Counted from the first letter of the stretch, positions 22,819 through 35,126 are shown. The stretch is 64,000 nucleotides of DNA from Hypholoma sublateritium FD-334 SS-4 (GCA_000827495.1 KN817652.1:3610-67609), one strand, 5' to 3'. The notes: generated by a model not told the origin, from the sequence alone. A program made the numbers and translations.

Positions 22819-24124
22819 TATGCGCTGAAATCATACTGGCGATGATCGATGACGCGATGACGGCGAATCGGTGGTTCAAAAATAGACCGCATGCTATTTT
22901 TATCACGCTTGCCTGCTCTCGGGAACAAAACGTGCAAGAAACTCGAGTCTCCGGTTTCTTTCACGCAGAGAAGGTTCGGATTCATGCTATCCACCCACCC
23001 ACCCATACCTATTTATTTAAATAGGGGCCTGCTCCATCAAAATAAATATTCGGGGTTCCCGTATTTCGCTACACGTGTCATTATCTAACAATGCTATGAT
23101 TGAGTATTAAGTCAGACTTCAATACTGTTCAACACTACAAACAGGGTCAGCCTCACTTTGCTGCTGCCAACCACAGCGCTTCTTGTACCCAAATAAATTG
23201 GCCGCATGCCTGTTGAACCAAGGCCCTTGCCCTGTGCAAATTTGAGCAGCGAATACGACGGACTGCCTAGATGTGGAGAAGCNGCCCGGGGGGGGTACGG
23301 GCCGTGCCATGCGCGGCGCGATGCGGCGGCGGCGGCAGAGATGACCACGCGGAACTGCGGCGCGAGCAATCGCAAAGCGTTAATAGAGAGCGGAGATTTT
23401 ATGGGAGAGCGTGCACTGTGGGTGCGCCTTGTTTGCGCTGCCTGCGCCCGGCTAGCCTTTGAGCGCGATCTCCGCGCCGAGGTCCGCGACCTCGTTATGG
23501 GGGAAGCCGGTGCACAGGTTGTCCTGTAGGCCGGTGATACGCATCCGCGGCGGACTGAGGAGCGACGTATGCAAAAATTTGGCCACACCCGGGGCACCAA
23601 TTGGGCGGGAGCTGTCAGCGTAGCGCTCGTAACGTAATATAGAAAATGGACGTACAACTTCAGTTTTTGGCGCAGACGGAATGACGGGTCGTACAGTTGC
23701 GCCTCCGCAAGCGCGGGCAGCGCCACATAGTCGTCCTCATTCTTCAGCAGGATCGNGATATGTGCGTCGACGGGTTGAGCGCCTGCGCTTCGCATCAGTT
23801 GCACAAACAAACGCTACAATAAAAAAAAATTACCTGCTGCGACTCAGTGGAGCGCCGTGCGCCCAGTGTCGCGATTATGCCGTCGACGACCTGCTGTGCG
23901 GGCATTAGCAGCTGGTGGTACCCTGGATGGACGGCGGGAGGGAAGAGCCATAGTCTGAAAACATTGCGCGCGAAACGGGATGGCCACCGACGAGCCCCTG
24001 GTCTGCCTTGGGCCGGGTGCCGAGGTACTCTCATTGCACCAGGACGGGCAGCAGCTGCGCCTCCAAGAGGGGTTCGGCGCCTGCGCGGCTCTGTGCCATC
24101 CCCAGGAACATCAACTTTTGGGCC
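22819..24124. repeat. 1,306-bp direct repeat, left copy
   Basis: Appears identical to 62,695-64,000 at a constant offset of 39,876 (compared by eye). The match begins at TATGCGCTGAAATC with unrelated sequence to its left in each copy. The right copy runs into the window edge, so the true length may be greater. Ambiguous bases fall at the same places in both copies (23,283 and 63,159; 23,756 and 63,632). It carries a decayed nucleoporin-like fragment. Confidence 0.95.
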
Positions 24125-24160
24125 TCGTACGCATAATGCGAGTTCAGTCACCTGGTTGAG
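23465..24160 (-). pseudogene. Nup192/Nup205-like nucleoporin fragment, broken
   Basis: On the minus strand, pieces in shifting frames read KLMFLGMAQSRAGAEPLLEA, CEYLGTRPKADQG-like, YHQLLMPAQQVVDGIIATLG and AILLKNEDDYVALPALAEA. This order and spacing match the C-terminal solenoid of the large inner-ring nucleoporin (Nup192 in yeast, Nup205 in animals) as I remember it. An in-frame TGA follows the LLPVLVQ block, at least two frame changes are needed, and only a few hundred codons remain of a protein normally over 1,600 residues. It is therefore a non-functional gene scrap, probably picked up and moved with the repeat. Confidence 0.55.
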
Positions 24161-24164
24161 ATCT

Positions 24165-24986
24165 GTAAGTGTATTTTCAGGTTAACCTAGAAAGGTTGAT
24201 TCAAATCGCTTCACATACACCAGGCCTGAGTGTACCCAGCAGCCACCAGTCCTAGTCTTTGACGCTGCCCCCGAAATTCGATAGTGCGCTGAGTAGATTG
24301 AGGCTGCGCGTCCGGCGCCTATGTAAATACCAACGTTTGATCATCAACGACCCGATGGAAAATCGCACATATTCCGCTTCCGCCAATGGCTCCATCACGA
24401 TGTTTGACAAGCTGACGTACGTCAACAAGTTGCGCCTGAAAATAAGTGTTCTACCGTGTGGGCCTGGTGTACGGTCTCATACCCTGCCTTCCACCCCTGC
24501 ACCCGCGAACTCTGCCGTCCCGCAAACACGGAAATCGCTACGGTATACAATTCATTAACAAATCATACGTCCCCAGTACGGAGCCGTACACCATGGTTCA
24601 AATCAAATGACTATAAGATATTAAATTTTAATGAAAGCATGAAAGTGAGTGATGGGGTGGAGAATTAATGCAGTGGACATTAGGGAAAGGGGTTGAATAG
24701 CAGGGGCAGGAAGGGAGTATAAGTAAATCCAAAATTTGGTAGAGCATCAACGCCCTGTGCAACTACCAGCTGTGAGAAGCTGGTGCGATTGAAATTAAAA
24801 GGAGGGGCGAAGTTTGCCTCTCATGCAAAGAAACAAGCAGCACTAAGTAGATTTCAGGCCTCAAGTATGTACCTCGAAATATCTGCCTTCTTTTTTTCAA
24901 TGGCGTCCTGGGTCAATTTTGAGGCATGTCGTTCTTCGGGATTATTTGACTGTCTTTCAGGCTTGCTGTTGCGTTCAAATGCACCG
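24165..24986. other. spacer right of the repeat block
   Basis: No clear gene. Minus-strand frames at 24,259-24,558 are protein-like in patches (EPLAEAEYVRFSIGSLMIKR) but stop early. This may be more gene debris. Confidence 0.3.
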
Positions 24987-26456
24987 CCTCTGCCCCAGAG
25001 GTAGACAATTCCTTTCCAAGCCTGATGAATCCCAGCTACGTTTTGCTGTAAGAAGGCAAATCCATAGAAAGGTATAAATGCTCACTTCCGGTCTGGCCGC
25101 TCCATGACATGCAGGCGGCAGAATACGCCCATAAAAACAGCCGCTGCTTTTTATAATAAGAGGTTGGTGCCCAGTTGAAGTAGCGTAAAATCTCAGCGGC
25201 TTCGTTTGTTGAAAATTTTGCTGCTGTAACCTCACCAGCAAGACCAGGAAGGCTGGTTACTTCGGTATCAATGAGGCGTGCCATAGCAAGCCAGTTTTTA
25301 TAGTTTTGGAAAAGCGGCTTGTCCTTCACAGATACTGCATCTTTCTTGTCCTGGGGAGTAAGACTCAATCCAAGGGCGGCTAGAAGTTGAAGTTCGAAAG
25401 GCGACCCAGCCCCTCCTTGAAGACTGTAGCTAGCAGCGGCAGGAAGGGCGCCGAAGGTGAAGTTATTCAAGCCCAGTGCATTTACTGACCTTGAGTTGCT
25501 CATTGCAGGTACAGGCGAATTAGATCTGGCAACAGAAGACAAAGGTGTTAGTTTTCACTGCTAGGGCAGCTGTGGAGAGTTGGGGTGGCAGAAAGTCATG
25601 AAAGACAGCAACTTACAGAGGACGTTGACTTGCAGACGAGTCGCTTAGGCCGGGAGTGAAGCTAATGCCCAACTCGTACGTCGACAGGGAATCAATTTGA
25701 AATATTAAGAAGAAGTGGTTTGACGGTTGAAGGAGGGTTTGCTAAGCGCGAGCAAAGTCAGCCAATTTTGCTGAGTTGTATTGGGATACCGAAGCCATGG
25801 ACATGATTTCCCGGTTGGGGTCAAAGGCAGCTCCTCCGCTTTGCATAGTCGGGGAGCTGGCGGCGTCTGTGGATAGCCCTTGATAGCCTGTGTGAGGGCT
25901 TTCCATCTCATCTCCAAACTCAGGCACCCTTGTGGTAGCGAGAGAAATCACTGTGCCCTGAGGGGAAAGGCCTTGTATAGAATCTCTGAAAAGAGGGCGT
26001 AGTCGGACCGCAGGCTGTAAAAGGTGCTCGCGTAGAATGCAGATTAACGAGTCCGCCATAATGGACGTTGCTCCATCTTGGCGGCTGATAAGGTAAAAAG
26101 GCGGCACTGCCATTTCAAACAAATTGGTAGAGCAAACGGTGGGGGGACTTTGCTGGGTTAATCCCGCGCCCGGGCCATAGCGACTGGCAGCCGTTTTGAT
26201 GACTACTGTACAGCTTATCTTCGTCACTGGAAAGTTGACTTCAGGGTCATCAGGAACTTGAACCAAACTAAGATTAGAATGATGAAACTTCACTATTGAG
26301 GGGGAAGTCTTGGTAGAAAAAATTTTGCTCTGAGGCGTTGAGAGACTCCCAGGAAGAAATTGAATGGGACATGATTATTGCCTTGGAAGAAAAGGAGAAA
26401 GTTGGAGGAAATCGAAATTCTTTGCGCTTGGGAGACGGGGCCTGAAGTTGAAACAA
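24987..26456 (-). CDS. uncharacterised multi-exon protein, element-associated
   Basis: Several minus-strand coding blocks lie in order: MSHSISSWESLNASEQNFF (around 26,428), a 180-residue block 26,293-25,742 and a 168-residue block 25,542-25,036. The blocks are separated by segments with likely introns, which I could not phase with confidence. There is no recognisable domain. The second block is rich in hydrophobic and Ser residues, and the third contains FQNYKNWLAMARLIDTEV and FNWAPTSYYKKQRLFLW. The gene is in the same orientation as the DUF6532-like gene and the KDZ transposase to its right, and is probably part of the mobile-element landscape. It could be one gene or two. Confidence 0.35.
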
Positions 26457-27388
26457 CTTTCCCTTGCTTTGACAGTGCTTAAATATTGGCGGGTAGCAGC
26501 TTGGCGCTTGTAAGCACTTGGAAGAAAACGGGCCTCTTGATGACTTTGGCTCCCCTCAGCAGTTTAACCAATCCTGGTTTGCTTTGCCAGAGTGTCTAGC
26601 GGCGACGGTTTGGCGACGATTGCAGTTTTTTTCATCGGGGAAGCGGTTTTAAGCGATGTCATTCACCTTGACTGCAGGCAGCCCAGTAAGACAACCGTTG
26701 AGAAGACGAAATTGCTTAAAGGTCAGTCTAAGCGTGGCAATGCACACACACGTCTGCGCCGCATTCAGCAGCTCTCCTCAGTCGGAGTCAGTCCCTCTCA
26801 ACGGCCGCGTTGGAACGCAGACCTGTTGTGGTCGCCGATACCTCAGGTGTCTCTGCAACGCCGCCTACTGCCGGTCGTCACCGCAGGATGCCGCCGCCGC
26901 AAGCTTCGTTTTCATCGTTTGGGCGCTGAGTACTGAGTCGCTACGCCTCGAATACTGTCGCAGCCATCCCTTTCAAGCCTGTGCTGTAGCCTGTTGCGAA
27001 TTTGTGACCAGTCGCCCCCCCCCCCCCCGCCCCACGAACCGACCTGGCTGTCCACAGGCCAGCGTAGGACTTCATCACTGCGCCCTTCGTGAGTCGGCGA
27101 TCTGCCGCCGCGGCTGGGTCTGGCCCCTCCTCCAGTCAGTGCTTCGTGAATTTTTTGGAATGCCACAGAGTAATTGGCGTCAAAGGCGACTTTCTACTTA
27201 CAGGACAAGTTGGACTTAGTCACAGCACCTGATTCCTAGAGGCCCCGGCTTTACTCCAATTCATTTGTCAAAACACAGTGTCAGAACTAAGTAACTTTTG
27301 TACATGGGATTTGTGGAAAGCCTGCTATAGGATTTCTTGAGCCGCCCTACCTGAAGCCACCAGGAAGGTTGGCCCACTAAAGCCCGTA
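26457..27388. other. spacer between two minus-strand genes
   Basis: No supported gene. Contains an interrupted C-run of about 14 bases near 27,017-27,030. Confidence 0.35.
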
Positions 27389-28676
27389 CTATCCCTGAGT
27401 GTAGTCAGGGTTTTCCCCGAAACCGGAAGAAGAGGCTTGATCCAAGAAAGCCAGCGCCATGCCGTCTATGGGGCTGATAAGAACTAGACAACAATATAAA
27501 ACTGTGGATACAGCACCGTAATAGTTGAGGGAGCCAGGCTCAGAGGAGCTGGCTAGGCCCTGCTGGTAGAGAGCAGGGAGGGCATCTGAGGAAAAGAGAC
27601 CCTGCCCTTCGCTCTGGCGTTCCAGCACTGGGTTTGAAGCGGGCAAGGGTTGCAGTCCGAAAGGCGGCGGACGCAAAGGGTTTGATCCTTCTTCCCTCAA
27701 TGCGTCTAACCCGTAAGCTTTGTTGAAGCCTTCGGGTTCTGATATTGTGTTGTCCTCCCTGAAAAATACCAAAGGTGAGAAGAAAAAAAAACAATATCAA
27801 GCTGCCAGCTCATAGCAACTTCTTCCACCACTGAACACACACGTCGTCAAGAGCTGGACCCCCGTAGTCATTCTTCCTGGCGTCCTCCATGGCCTGGAAT
27901 ATGGAGTGATACTTTGCTTGGCATTCCGCATTGCTGGGGGATAGTTTTTTCCATTCACCGCCCTTCCACTCTTCCAAGCAAAAGTAGGCCTGAGGATAAA
28001 GGGAAGGCAATGAGTCATTACTGGGAGTTGAGAGATCCTAGACTGTACCACAGAATGCCCCATCGCAATAATCTGCTTCTTCAAAGGGCGGCCGAAATGG
28101 CGTGTGTATTTCCGGCCAAGGGCACTGGGGCCTTCAAATAGGCTGCTGGAGATGAGTTTGTAGCAGAAGTTGCTGTTCCATCGACCCGGAAATCCCTGAG
28201 TGATCAATTTAAGTCGGGCATTGGGTAGTTGACCTTATCATGGAAGAGTAATTCACTCACAGCTTGGTCAGGGGGCCCGTCTGTGTAGGTTGTATTCTTT
28301 GGGCCCGGCTCGCTATTGAGTAGCCCCCGCACCCTTTTAGCAACATACTGCTTCAGTGTCGACCCATCCGCCAGGGACTCTTGATCCATTACGCCCAGAG
28401 AGTATTCTTGAGACACCAACTCCCTTCCCTTCGACTTGATGCTGCGGACTAGCCTGCCCTGGTAGGTTAAAAACTGGAGGAGCCTTTAGACTTAATAACA
28501 AGACCGAAACAACTCGGAGAGCTTACAACGTCAGCGATGCTCTCGTCGACAGCAACGCGGTGGCCTAAGTGCAGTAGGGTCTGAGTTCAACAGCGGCGGT
28601 AAGGACCAGAGCGCTTACTGATTAACAGTTCAGAGGCGGCAGTTTCAAGAGCCTCAACCATAGCTGTACTAAACAT
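27389..28676 (-). CDS. DUF6532-like element-associated protein
   Basis: Start ATG at 28676 (MFSTAMVEALETAASELL), then blocks at 28,419-28,260 (SLADGSTLKQYVAKRVRGLL), 28,207-27,990 (FEGPSALGRKYTRHFGRPLK) and 28,000-27,797 (YFCLEEWKGGEWKKLSPS), followed by a Pro/Ser-rich block 27,772-27,389 after an acceptor TTTTTCAG. The order 'large residue block with GP.S.G..Y...F.P, then a helix with EW..G.......S...Y...Y' matches the basidiomycete DUF6532 pattern, which is frequent near KDZ transposases (family knowledge). Not all introns are fixed, and the final block may be a separate gene. The start codon lies within the inverted repeat described at 28,650, with its TATA-like element 25-40 bases upstream. 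Confidence 0.45.
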
Positions 28677-28765
28677 ACATGAACCATGGGCAGCTGCCAC
28701 GCATGGTTCTTATATCCACAGGGGCAAGTGCCCAAGCTTCTGGGGACTTTCCCAACAGCTTCCAA
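28650..28765. repeat. inverted repeat bracketing 13-kb unit, left arm
   Basis: Reverse complement resembles 41,705-41,815, roughly 70 percent by eye, with a 19-base exact core: gcatggttcttatatccac at 28,701-28,719 against gtggatataagaaccatgc at 41,743-41,761. The similarity continues outward through CATACATGAA. It could be an element terminal repeat, or a promoter (TATAAG) shared by the outward-facing genes. Confidence 0.7.
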
Positions 28766-28954
28766 ATTAGGTATGCTTTCAAATCACATGTGTTATCTGG
28801 GGAAATTACCCGCTCAGCAGCCACAGCATACACAGCATCTGTAATTCGGTATAATTTGCGTCTGCCGAGACCCCTCCAAGTACCTGCCGAGATTTCTCCT
28901 AGCTGCCGCTCACTGAAAATAGCTAAATTTTTTTTTTGTAAAATAAATATTACA

Positions 28955-31900
28955 TTATTCATCGGCAATCTCGGGCTCTTCATCATCGCCTTCATCATCG
29001 TCGCCTTCGTCGTCAGAGCCGTCGACAGTGTGGTCCATTTGCTCCAGCAAGTCGTCCACGTCTGCTAATGGCGTCGTGAACAAGTCTTTGAATGATGAGG
29101 AGAGAGTTCGCTGCAAGGCAGCTTGCTCTGTCGCGTACGCACGGATCCCTTCCCTCATTTCGTCATCCAAACCCTCTCGACCATCTAGCCTCGACTCCCA
29201 CTGAACTGCCTTCCAGTTCAGAAATTCGGTCGTCCTACGCATTTCCTCGCGGAGCAATTTTACCTCCTCTATGCAGCGACGCACTCGTGCCCTGCTTCTT
29301 GACCATTCTGCTCTTAAGATGTCATCGTCGTGATTTTCGTCGTCGTCAGAGAACCGTACGGTCCTCCAAATCCACGACAGTTCCTTTCGAGTTTCACCTG
29401 TTCCACGTTTTCTTTTCTTTTTCATTTGAACTGGACCAGCCTCTGTGCCATCATTCAGATCTGGGTCCGATTCTTCACTGTCTGTTTCGACGTCGAAAAG
29501 ATCTGACGCCTCAGGACCTGTTGGGCCATGTCCGTCCTCCCATATACCCCGTCGGAGAGGCTGCTTCTTTGGCTTTCCGCTAGCGTATCCACGAACATCT
29601 TCATTTCGAAGCTCACAGTAGGTGATCTCCCAGTCTCCAGGTCCCTCTAGGTTGAATTTGGCTCTCCTTGCTGCTCTGTACTTCTGTACAAATCGAATTG
29701 CTCTCTTGTGAACACGGTCTATAATGGCCCTTGATCGCGTCCCTTCTCGCTGACCTCGAACATTTTTGTTCTTGAAGTAAACCATCCTCGTTTTGACACG
29801 CAGAGTTCGACGAAGTCCGTCGAGGCTGCTGTCACACTGAGCAGTCCGGAACTTCGCTTCCATTGCAGGTAGCCCGTCTATACAGGCAGCAACACGTTTG
29901 TCTGTGGGTATTCGGGATGGAAGCCAGAGTTCGACGTCCTCGGGGTTGGGACTGGCCAGCCATACAGCTGTCGGGTTGTGACCATGGTCCGTCTGAATTT
30001 GAAGAAGTCCGGGCATATACACGAGCCGCACGGTCTCCCAATTCTGTATTTTCTCCGCCAGCAGCTTCCGCTGGTCTCGAAGGGCTGTCGATTGCAAGTT
30101 TTTTGGTATTTTCGTTTGTTCTGCGGCAAAAACCTTCAACTGCCGCCTACAGGTGGATCAGCTTGCTGTAGAGAGTTGGTATATCATGTGAAAAACATAC
30201 TGAGATTCTTCGAGATCTAAACCCATAGCTAGAAATGATGTGGCAGACGTTGCATGCAAAGGCGCTCTCCCCTTCGCTCTAGAGACTGCAGCCTCTTCCT
30301 TTCCGAGCGCCCGCTCAACATCCTCTTCCGAAACATCTAAAGCAGATCTTCAGCATAAAGCTATGAAAATTACCAGGAAAGCAAAAACTCACCAGCCTCA
30401 ACGGTCTTGAATGGATTGGGCACAGATTTGGGGAAGCCATCAGCATCCCAAACAGCGCACATGGCCTCCCAGGCCTTCACACACTTGGAGGGGAGAGATG
30501 TCGAGAAGCCACGATGCGCTTCGTATTGTCTATTTCTGTCGGATAGGGCATTTTTGTAACGTCTTATAAGTGATTTACCTGATAGAGCAAACTTATGAGG
30601 ATTTGGGAAAGGATGGAGGAAGAAGAATGTAATAAACTCACCGATAGAAGTGTATTTAAGCCAATTCCAGTGGCCAAAATTGTCGTCCAATATGTCATCT
30701 CTTGTTCCAGGGCCAGCGGTTCTGGTGGACCCAGCAAGCGGATTATGGGACCCCCAAACTCGCTCGGGGCATTCTCCATCAGATAAACCTAATCCCTCGG
30801 CAAGGTTGAATGAGTACTGTTCGTGATCTTTCTCTAAATGAGCTGGTTCGTGGAATTTCGGGATCAAGGGACGGAGACTGAGTCCAGCTTGAGGATAAAG
30901 CTCCTTGGGCCACGAGGGCATTCGAGCGAATAAATTGATAAACCATTGGCAAACGATGTCGTAGCTGATGGCGACCAGCAAGAGTTGAGTGGATCGAATC
31001 GCCGACGCAAACACGTAGTCCATGTTTGCATACCTATCTGTCAATATAAGATATACGAATCAACATACTCGAGGTTGGTGGAGACGTGCCTTTCTCCCTT
31101 TTGAAGACTCCCCATGGCATTTGGGAGAACCATCTCACTCCTACCACATACGACTCCACATACACCTGTGTACCGAAGACCTCGAGTGTTCTGTGTTGTA
31201 GCTTTTGCTAGCGCCTGGAATCCAACACAAGTACTGATCTGAAGCAGAACCATTAATATATGCAAAAAGGTGAAAAGGTATCAACTTACGTCCTCGGCGT
31301 CTGCTTGGCTCAGTACGTAGGTCTCATATGGCGAACGTGGCATCATGTACGCCATTCCATTCCATAGACCAGGGTCGGCCGAGAGATTTGATACGAGATT
31401 GTTCTTTAGTCTGAAATTCGCATCCATGCACAGAAGCAAGGCATACAGAAATCTAAGTCAAAGCCTGAGTTTATGCCACTACATTAATGTCTGAGGTTAC
31501 TTACTGGTCTTCCTTTGGTGCGCTGGCCCAACCTTCCGGGAGGTTAATGCCTGGATGTGGACAGGACGGGCACGCTATTGCCAGTTCACCATCCGAAGTT
31601 CCAGCTGCACCTGTTGAATCATGACCCCTTCCAGCACGTTTGAGAGCCTTCAAATGACGCCACTGCATTAGGCATCGCATGGTGGGCTTATATCGAGAGC
31701 GCGGCATCCTAATCCCGGTGTTGTTCGTTACACGCTCCAGGGATCGATACATATCGTAAGTTGAAACCTTGCCGGTAAGTGAAAGGAGATGAAGAAGCTT
31801 CAACAGAGGGAAAGTGACGCATGTTCTAACTTTCTTCTGACTTGAGGGGTACAGGCCGCGTCGGAGAAGTTGCAAATCCCTTGGGATCTCGCGATGGCAT

Positions 31901-32755
31901 TCACAATAGCTTAGCGCCACTTCATGAATTCCTGTTGTATGTATAACTAAAAGTCTTTCATCGCACGCTGCAGGCATTGGACACTTCAAGCTGGCGTGAT
32001 TGAGATGGATCACAAGCCCGACATCCTTTAAAGTCGTACGAACAAACGATTTCCCATCCCAACGCTGATAGCAAGATGTCAGAACAGAAGTGCATGGGAT
32101 ATGAGAAAAAATAGTACCTCGACGTTATGAAAGGGATTGAGACGGTGTCGACGAACAAAGCAAATCCTGCAAGTTAAATCCGGCAAAAAGCAGTCTTGAC
32201 ATCGATAGACTGCCGCCGAAGGCTCTTTCGATCCCCTTGATATGCAATCTGGGCATACGTTGTCTTTTGAAAAATCACCTCGGCCTTCTCTTCGTAACAT
32301 CTCATCGAGGTAGAGGTCGCGTGCGTGTGTCTTCCAATAAACGTGTGGCCTGGCCTGACAAACAATATGTGTCAGACTAGTAGGTGAAAAATGTGTGCAA
32401 TAAACCATACAGAGACTTGACTTCTTTTTTTCTTTCCTCCAGAGACTACAGCATCCACCAAGGTATCTGCAACATTGGCCTCCAAAGCCTCATCGTACCA
32501 TGCACCATCTGGGTCCAGAGAGTATTCCAAATTGTCTTCAGGAGCCCAGCTAGCGCCAATATTCCAAGATGAGGGAAATGAAAATCGCTCTGTTTCGACA
32601 GCAAGGTTATTAGGTCCGGAGCGTGACGCCGTGCGAGCTTGCACAACCTCGAAGTCGTCTTCGATGGGTACGCGATCACGGTAGACACGACCAGTTTGAT
32701 TTCGATACACGCGTCCGGTACCAAGTTTCAATTTTTTAGTGGGACGCCTAGACAT
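28955..32755 (-). CDS. KDZ-family transposase with CxC2-type zinc cluster
   Basis: Cut-and-paste DNA transposase of the Kyakuja-Dileera-Zisupton class. Nine exons phase cleanly into 1,126 residues: 32755-32411, 32354-32118, 32064-31505, 31452-31290, 31238-31069, 31033-30642, 30578-30393, 30336-30201, 30146-28955. The smallest intron is 35 bp (31034-31068). After a basic N-terminus comes a Cys/His cluster (VCPDC, RCQDC, LTCRIC, RRHRLNPFH) ending in WDGKSF, the CxC2-like module. The RNase-H-fold core follows, with candidate catalytic acids in CMDANFRL, ISYDIVCQW and DGECPERVW. The C-terminal exon is highly charged with an acidic tail. No stop or frameshift is needed, so it may be active. It is divergent from the TET/JBP-like gene. 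KDZ and TET/JBP co-occurrence in agaricomycetes is established knowledge. Confidence 0.93.
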
Positions 32756-33247
32756 TCAGAGCGCAGGAAAGAGAAACGTAGCAGCTGCAAGGAGGTACCG
32801 TATGGATTCGCCCTTGCCCGTCGCCAAGGCCCAACAGCGGCCAACGCGAGACAATCTGGATATCACATGACCGCGATTCTCTCCGCGGCATGCTCAACAA
32901 AGTTCAAACATGTGGCAGTCGCATTCCTCACCCCCCCGGACCCTTCTTAAAGCCCACCGCCACCAAACGTAGGACAGACGTTCCCGTCACTTATCCTCGT
33001 GGTTCACATTCAAAGTTGGTGTCTATGATGTAGGCAATGAACCAGCGCATTACCCTCGGATACTCGGGGCACCGGAAATCTGAGGTCAAATGTGTTGTCT
33101 TCATTGACCTTGCTTTGACGCCGCTCCTGATTGTGCAATCCACAGGATTCAGCAGTGACCTCGCTCACATCCACAGCAATCACTTTCAAAGTGAGTGCTC
33201 GAATTTAATAGCTTGAGGACATTTCATTTTTTCACCCTACTTTTTAG
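32756..33247. promoter_or_regulatory. bidirectional promoter of KDZ and TET/JBP-like genes
   Basis: 492 bp between the two divergent starts. The plus-strand end carries a polypyrimidine tract ending TTTTTTAG just before the ATG at 33,248, so a leader intron is possible. The shared spacer implies linked expression of transposase and oxygenase (inference). Confidence 0.6.
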
Positions 33248-34931
33248 ATGGATAGCGATGAACCAATCATTGCTGCCGGCTCCTATTCGCTCGAGCACGC
33301 CATCATGGCTGGCATTGAAATTGAGGGGCAATTCTGCGACCTCGACCTCGGCCCAATCGACACGCTTGACCCCAACGAGCTCAAGAAACAATACGACGAA
33401 TACTTTGGTACATCGCCTCTCAGTTCTCTATCGTCATCGCCTTTGTCGTCGCTCTCCGCCACCCTTTCAAGGTCACCTTCAATTGGCTCTACTGAATATG
33501 AAAGGCTACTCGACGATTTCTACGGCCTATCGCCCCTCAGCTCTCCCCCATCCTCCCCATCAACGAGTACGGCCTCTCTTACCCATGCTGATCCAAATTC
33601 AAACGTCGCCAACACCTCCGCCACCCACTCGCCCGCCACTCAGTCGAATTCCAAGCCTGCCAACGCCAAGCTAAACAGCAAAGGTCGCCGGAACCGGAAG
33701 AAAGGTAAGGAAAATCGCTGCCGCAAACGACAGGAAGTCAGAGAACAGAATCCCAGCAACCCTCCTTCAAACATGAAGAAGAACATCAAGAAGCATGTCG
33801 CCACCGCCAAGACCACTCAAACCCATTATGACACCAAGAACATACCATCTGCATCCAGTGGATTTGTCGCCCTTCCGGATGGAGGCCCGGGAAAGTATTC
33901 CAGGCTTCGACCACTGCTTCGTGAGCATCGACTGAAACTGATTAGGTGGAGGGGCAGGTAGGTCGTCACTCGAATCTTGAACTGTCGAAGTTGATAGATT
34001 GATTGGTCCCCTCACAGGAAAACGAGGGCAGTCCTCGATAAGTACGGCCGAGCTATCGTGATCTTAGCCGGCCATCCCAACGATAAGGAGTGGGATTCCA
34101 TCCAGCGCTCATGCCACTCCGCCATGCTCTCTGCAAAAACGAGATGCACGTTTCTGAAGAAGGCGGTTCGACATCGTCGGGGGCACTACCCGTCTCTCAG
34201 CGTTGGAATATCGTTCGGAGGCGGACAAAAGGTGAGCATTGACGTATATTCATTACTAAGCAGCCTCGTACTCACTGAGCGTTGCCACTCAGGTACCTGG
34301 CAATCTCAAACACGACGACCGCAACACTCCCGCGCTGCAGTCTTTGTTGAACGAACAGTGTTTCAAGAGGGTGGCAGGCTTTTCGTCCAACGTATTCAAG
34401 ACATGGGCACCCAAACTCCATCATCATTACTCGGAGAATCTCGACAGCCTTTTAGGCGCCCACCCAGGGCTTCGAAGGAACTTTTCCAACAGCGTCTGGG
34501 CCGCTTCCACCTTCAACTTTGGCCCCAAAGCCTTCTCCAAGGTACATCGAGACTATGCCAACCTCCCATACGGTTGGTGCTCGGTCACGGCATTAGGGGA
34601 CTTCGATCCGACAAAAGGGGGGCATTTAGTTCTATGGGAACTGCAGCTAGTTATTGAATTCCCCCCTGGGTCGACCGTACTTCTTCCTTCAGCCGCGATA
34701 TCTCACTTCAACACCCCAATACGTCGAGGAGAGAGCAGATCGTCCTTCACGCAGTACACCGCCGGCGGATTATTCCGATGGGTTGCACATGGACATCAAA
34801 AGGCGTCCCTCTACCTCAAAGACAAGACGCCTAAGGAGCTGCGTCAAATCGCCGAGGAAAACAAGGCCCGATGTCAATTGGGTCTTTCCTTATTTTCTAC
34901 TTTGACTGATATCCTAGAACGGTTTCCATAG
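33248..34931 (+). CDS. TET/JBP-like 2-oxoglutarate/Fe(II) DNA-base oxygenase
   Basis: Expected to oxidise 5-methylcytosine (or a related base) in DNA, acting in the nucleus. Three exons (33248-33957, 34018-34231, 34293-34931) give 520 residues; both introns are GT-AG. Residues 1-210 are Ser/Pro/Asn-rich with a basic stretch (GRRNRKKGKENRCRKR), a likely nuclear signal. The C-terminal half is the double-stranded beta-helix. The iron ligands are His393 and Asp395 (KVHRDYAN) and His446 (ISHFNTP); Arg457 (GESRSSF) is the probable 2-oxoglutarate anchor; GGHLVLWEL lies between, as in fungal TET/JBP proteins. All key residues are kept. It is shorter than animal TETs and has no CXXC domain, as usual for fungi. 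It is divergent from the KDZ transposase and is probably cargo of the same element. Confidence 0.9.
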
Positions 34932-35126
34932 ATGACCATTTGTATCAGACATGCATGTACCGTACCTGGAATGACATTGATTGAAAAAAAAAAAAACTGT
35001 GCGATAGGTCAGGGAAATGAACTTCCGCAGTTGAGTCGAGACCTGCGTTATGCCATTTATATCGTCACGATATTCATTGCTTGCCACATTCTCTCGTTTG
35101 GCGTGCCCGTCTCCTTCCTGAAGTCT

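Noticed and set aside
29092..29583. Plus-strand open frame opposite the KDZ last exon
   Set aside because: Antisense shadow of a highly charged exon; no splice or domain support.
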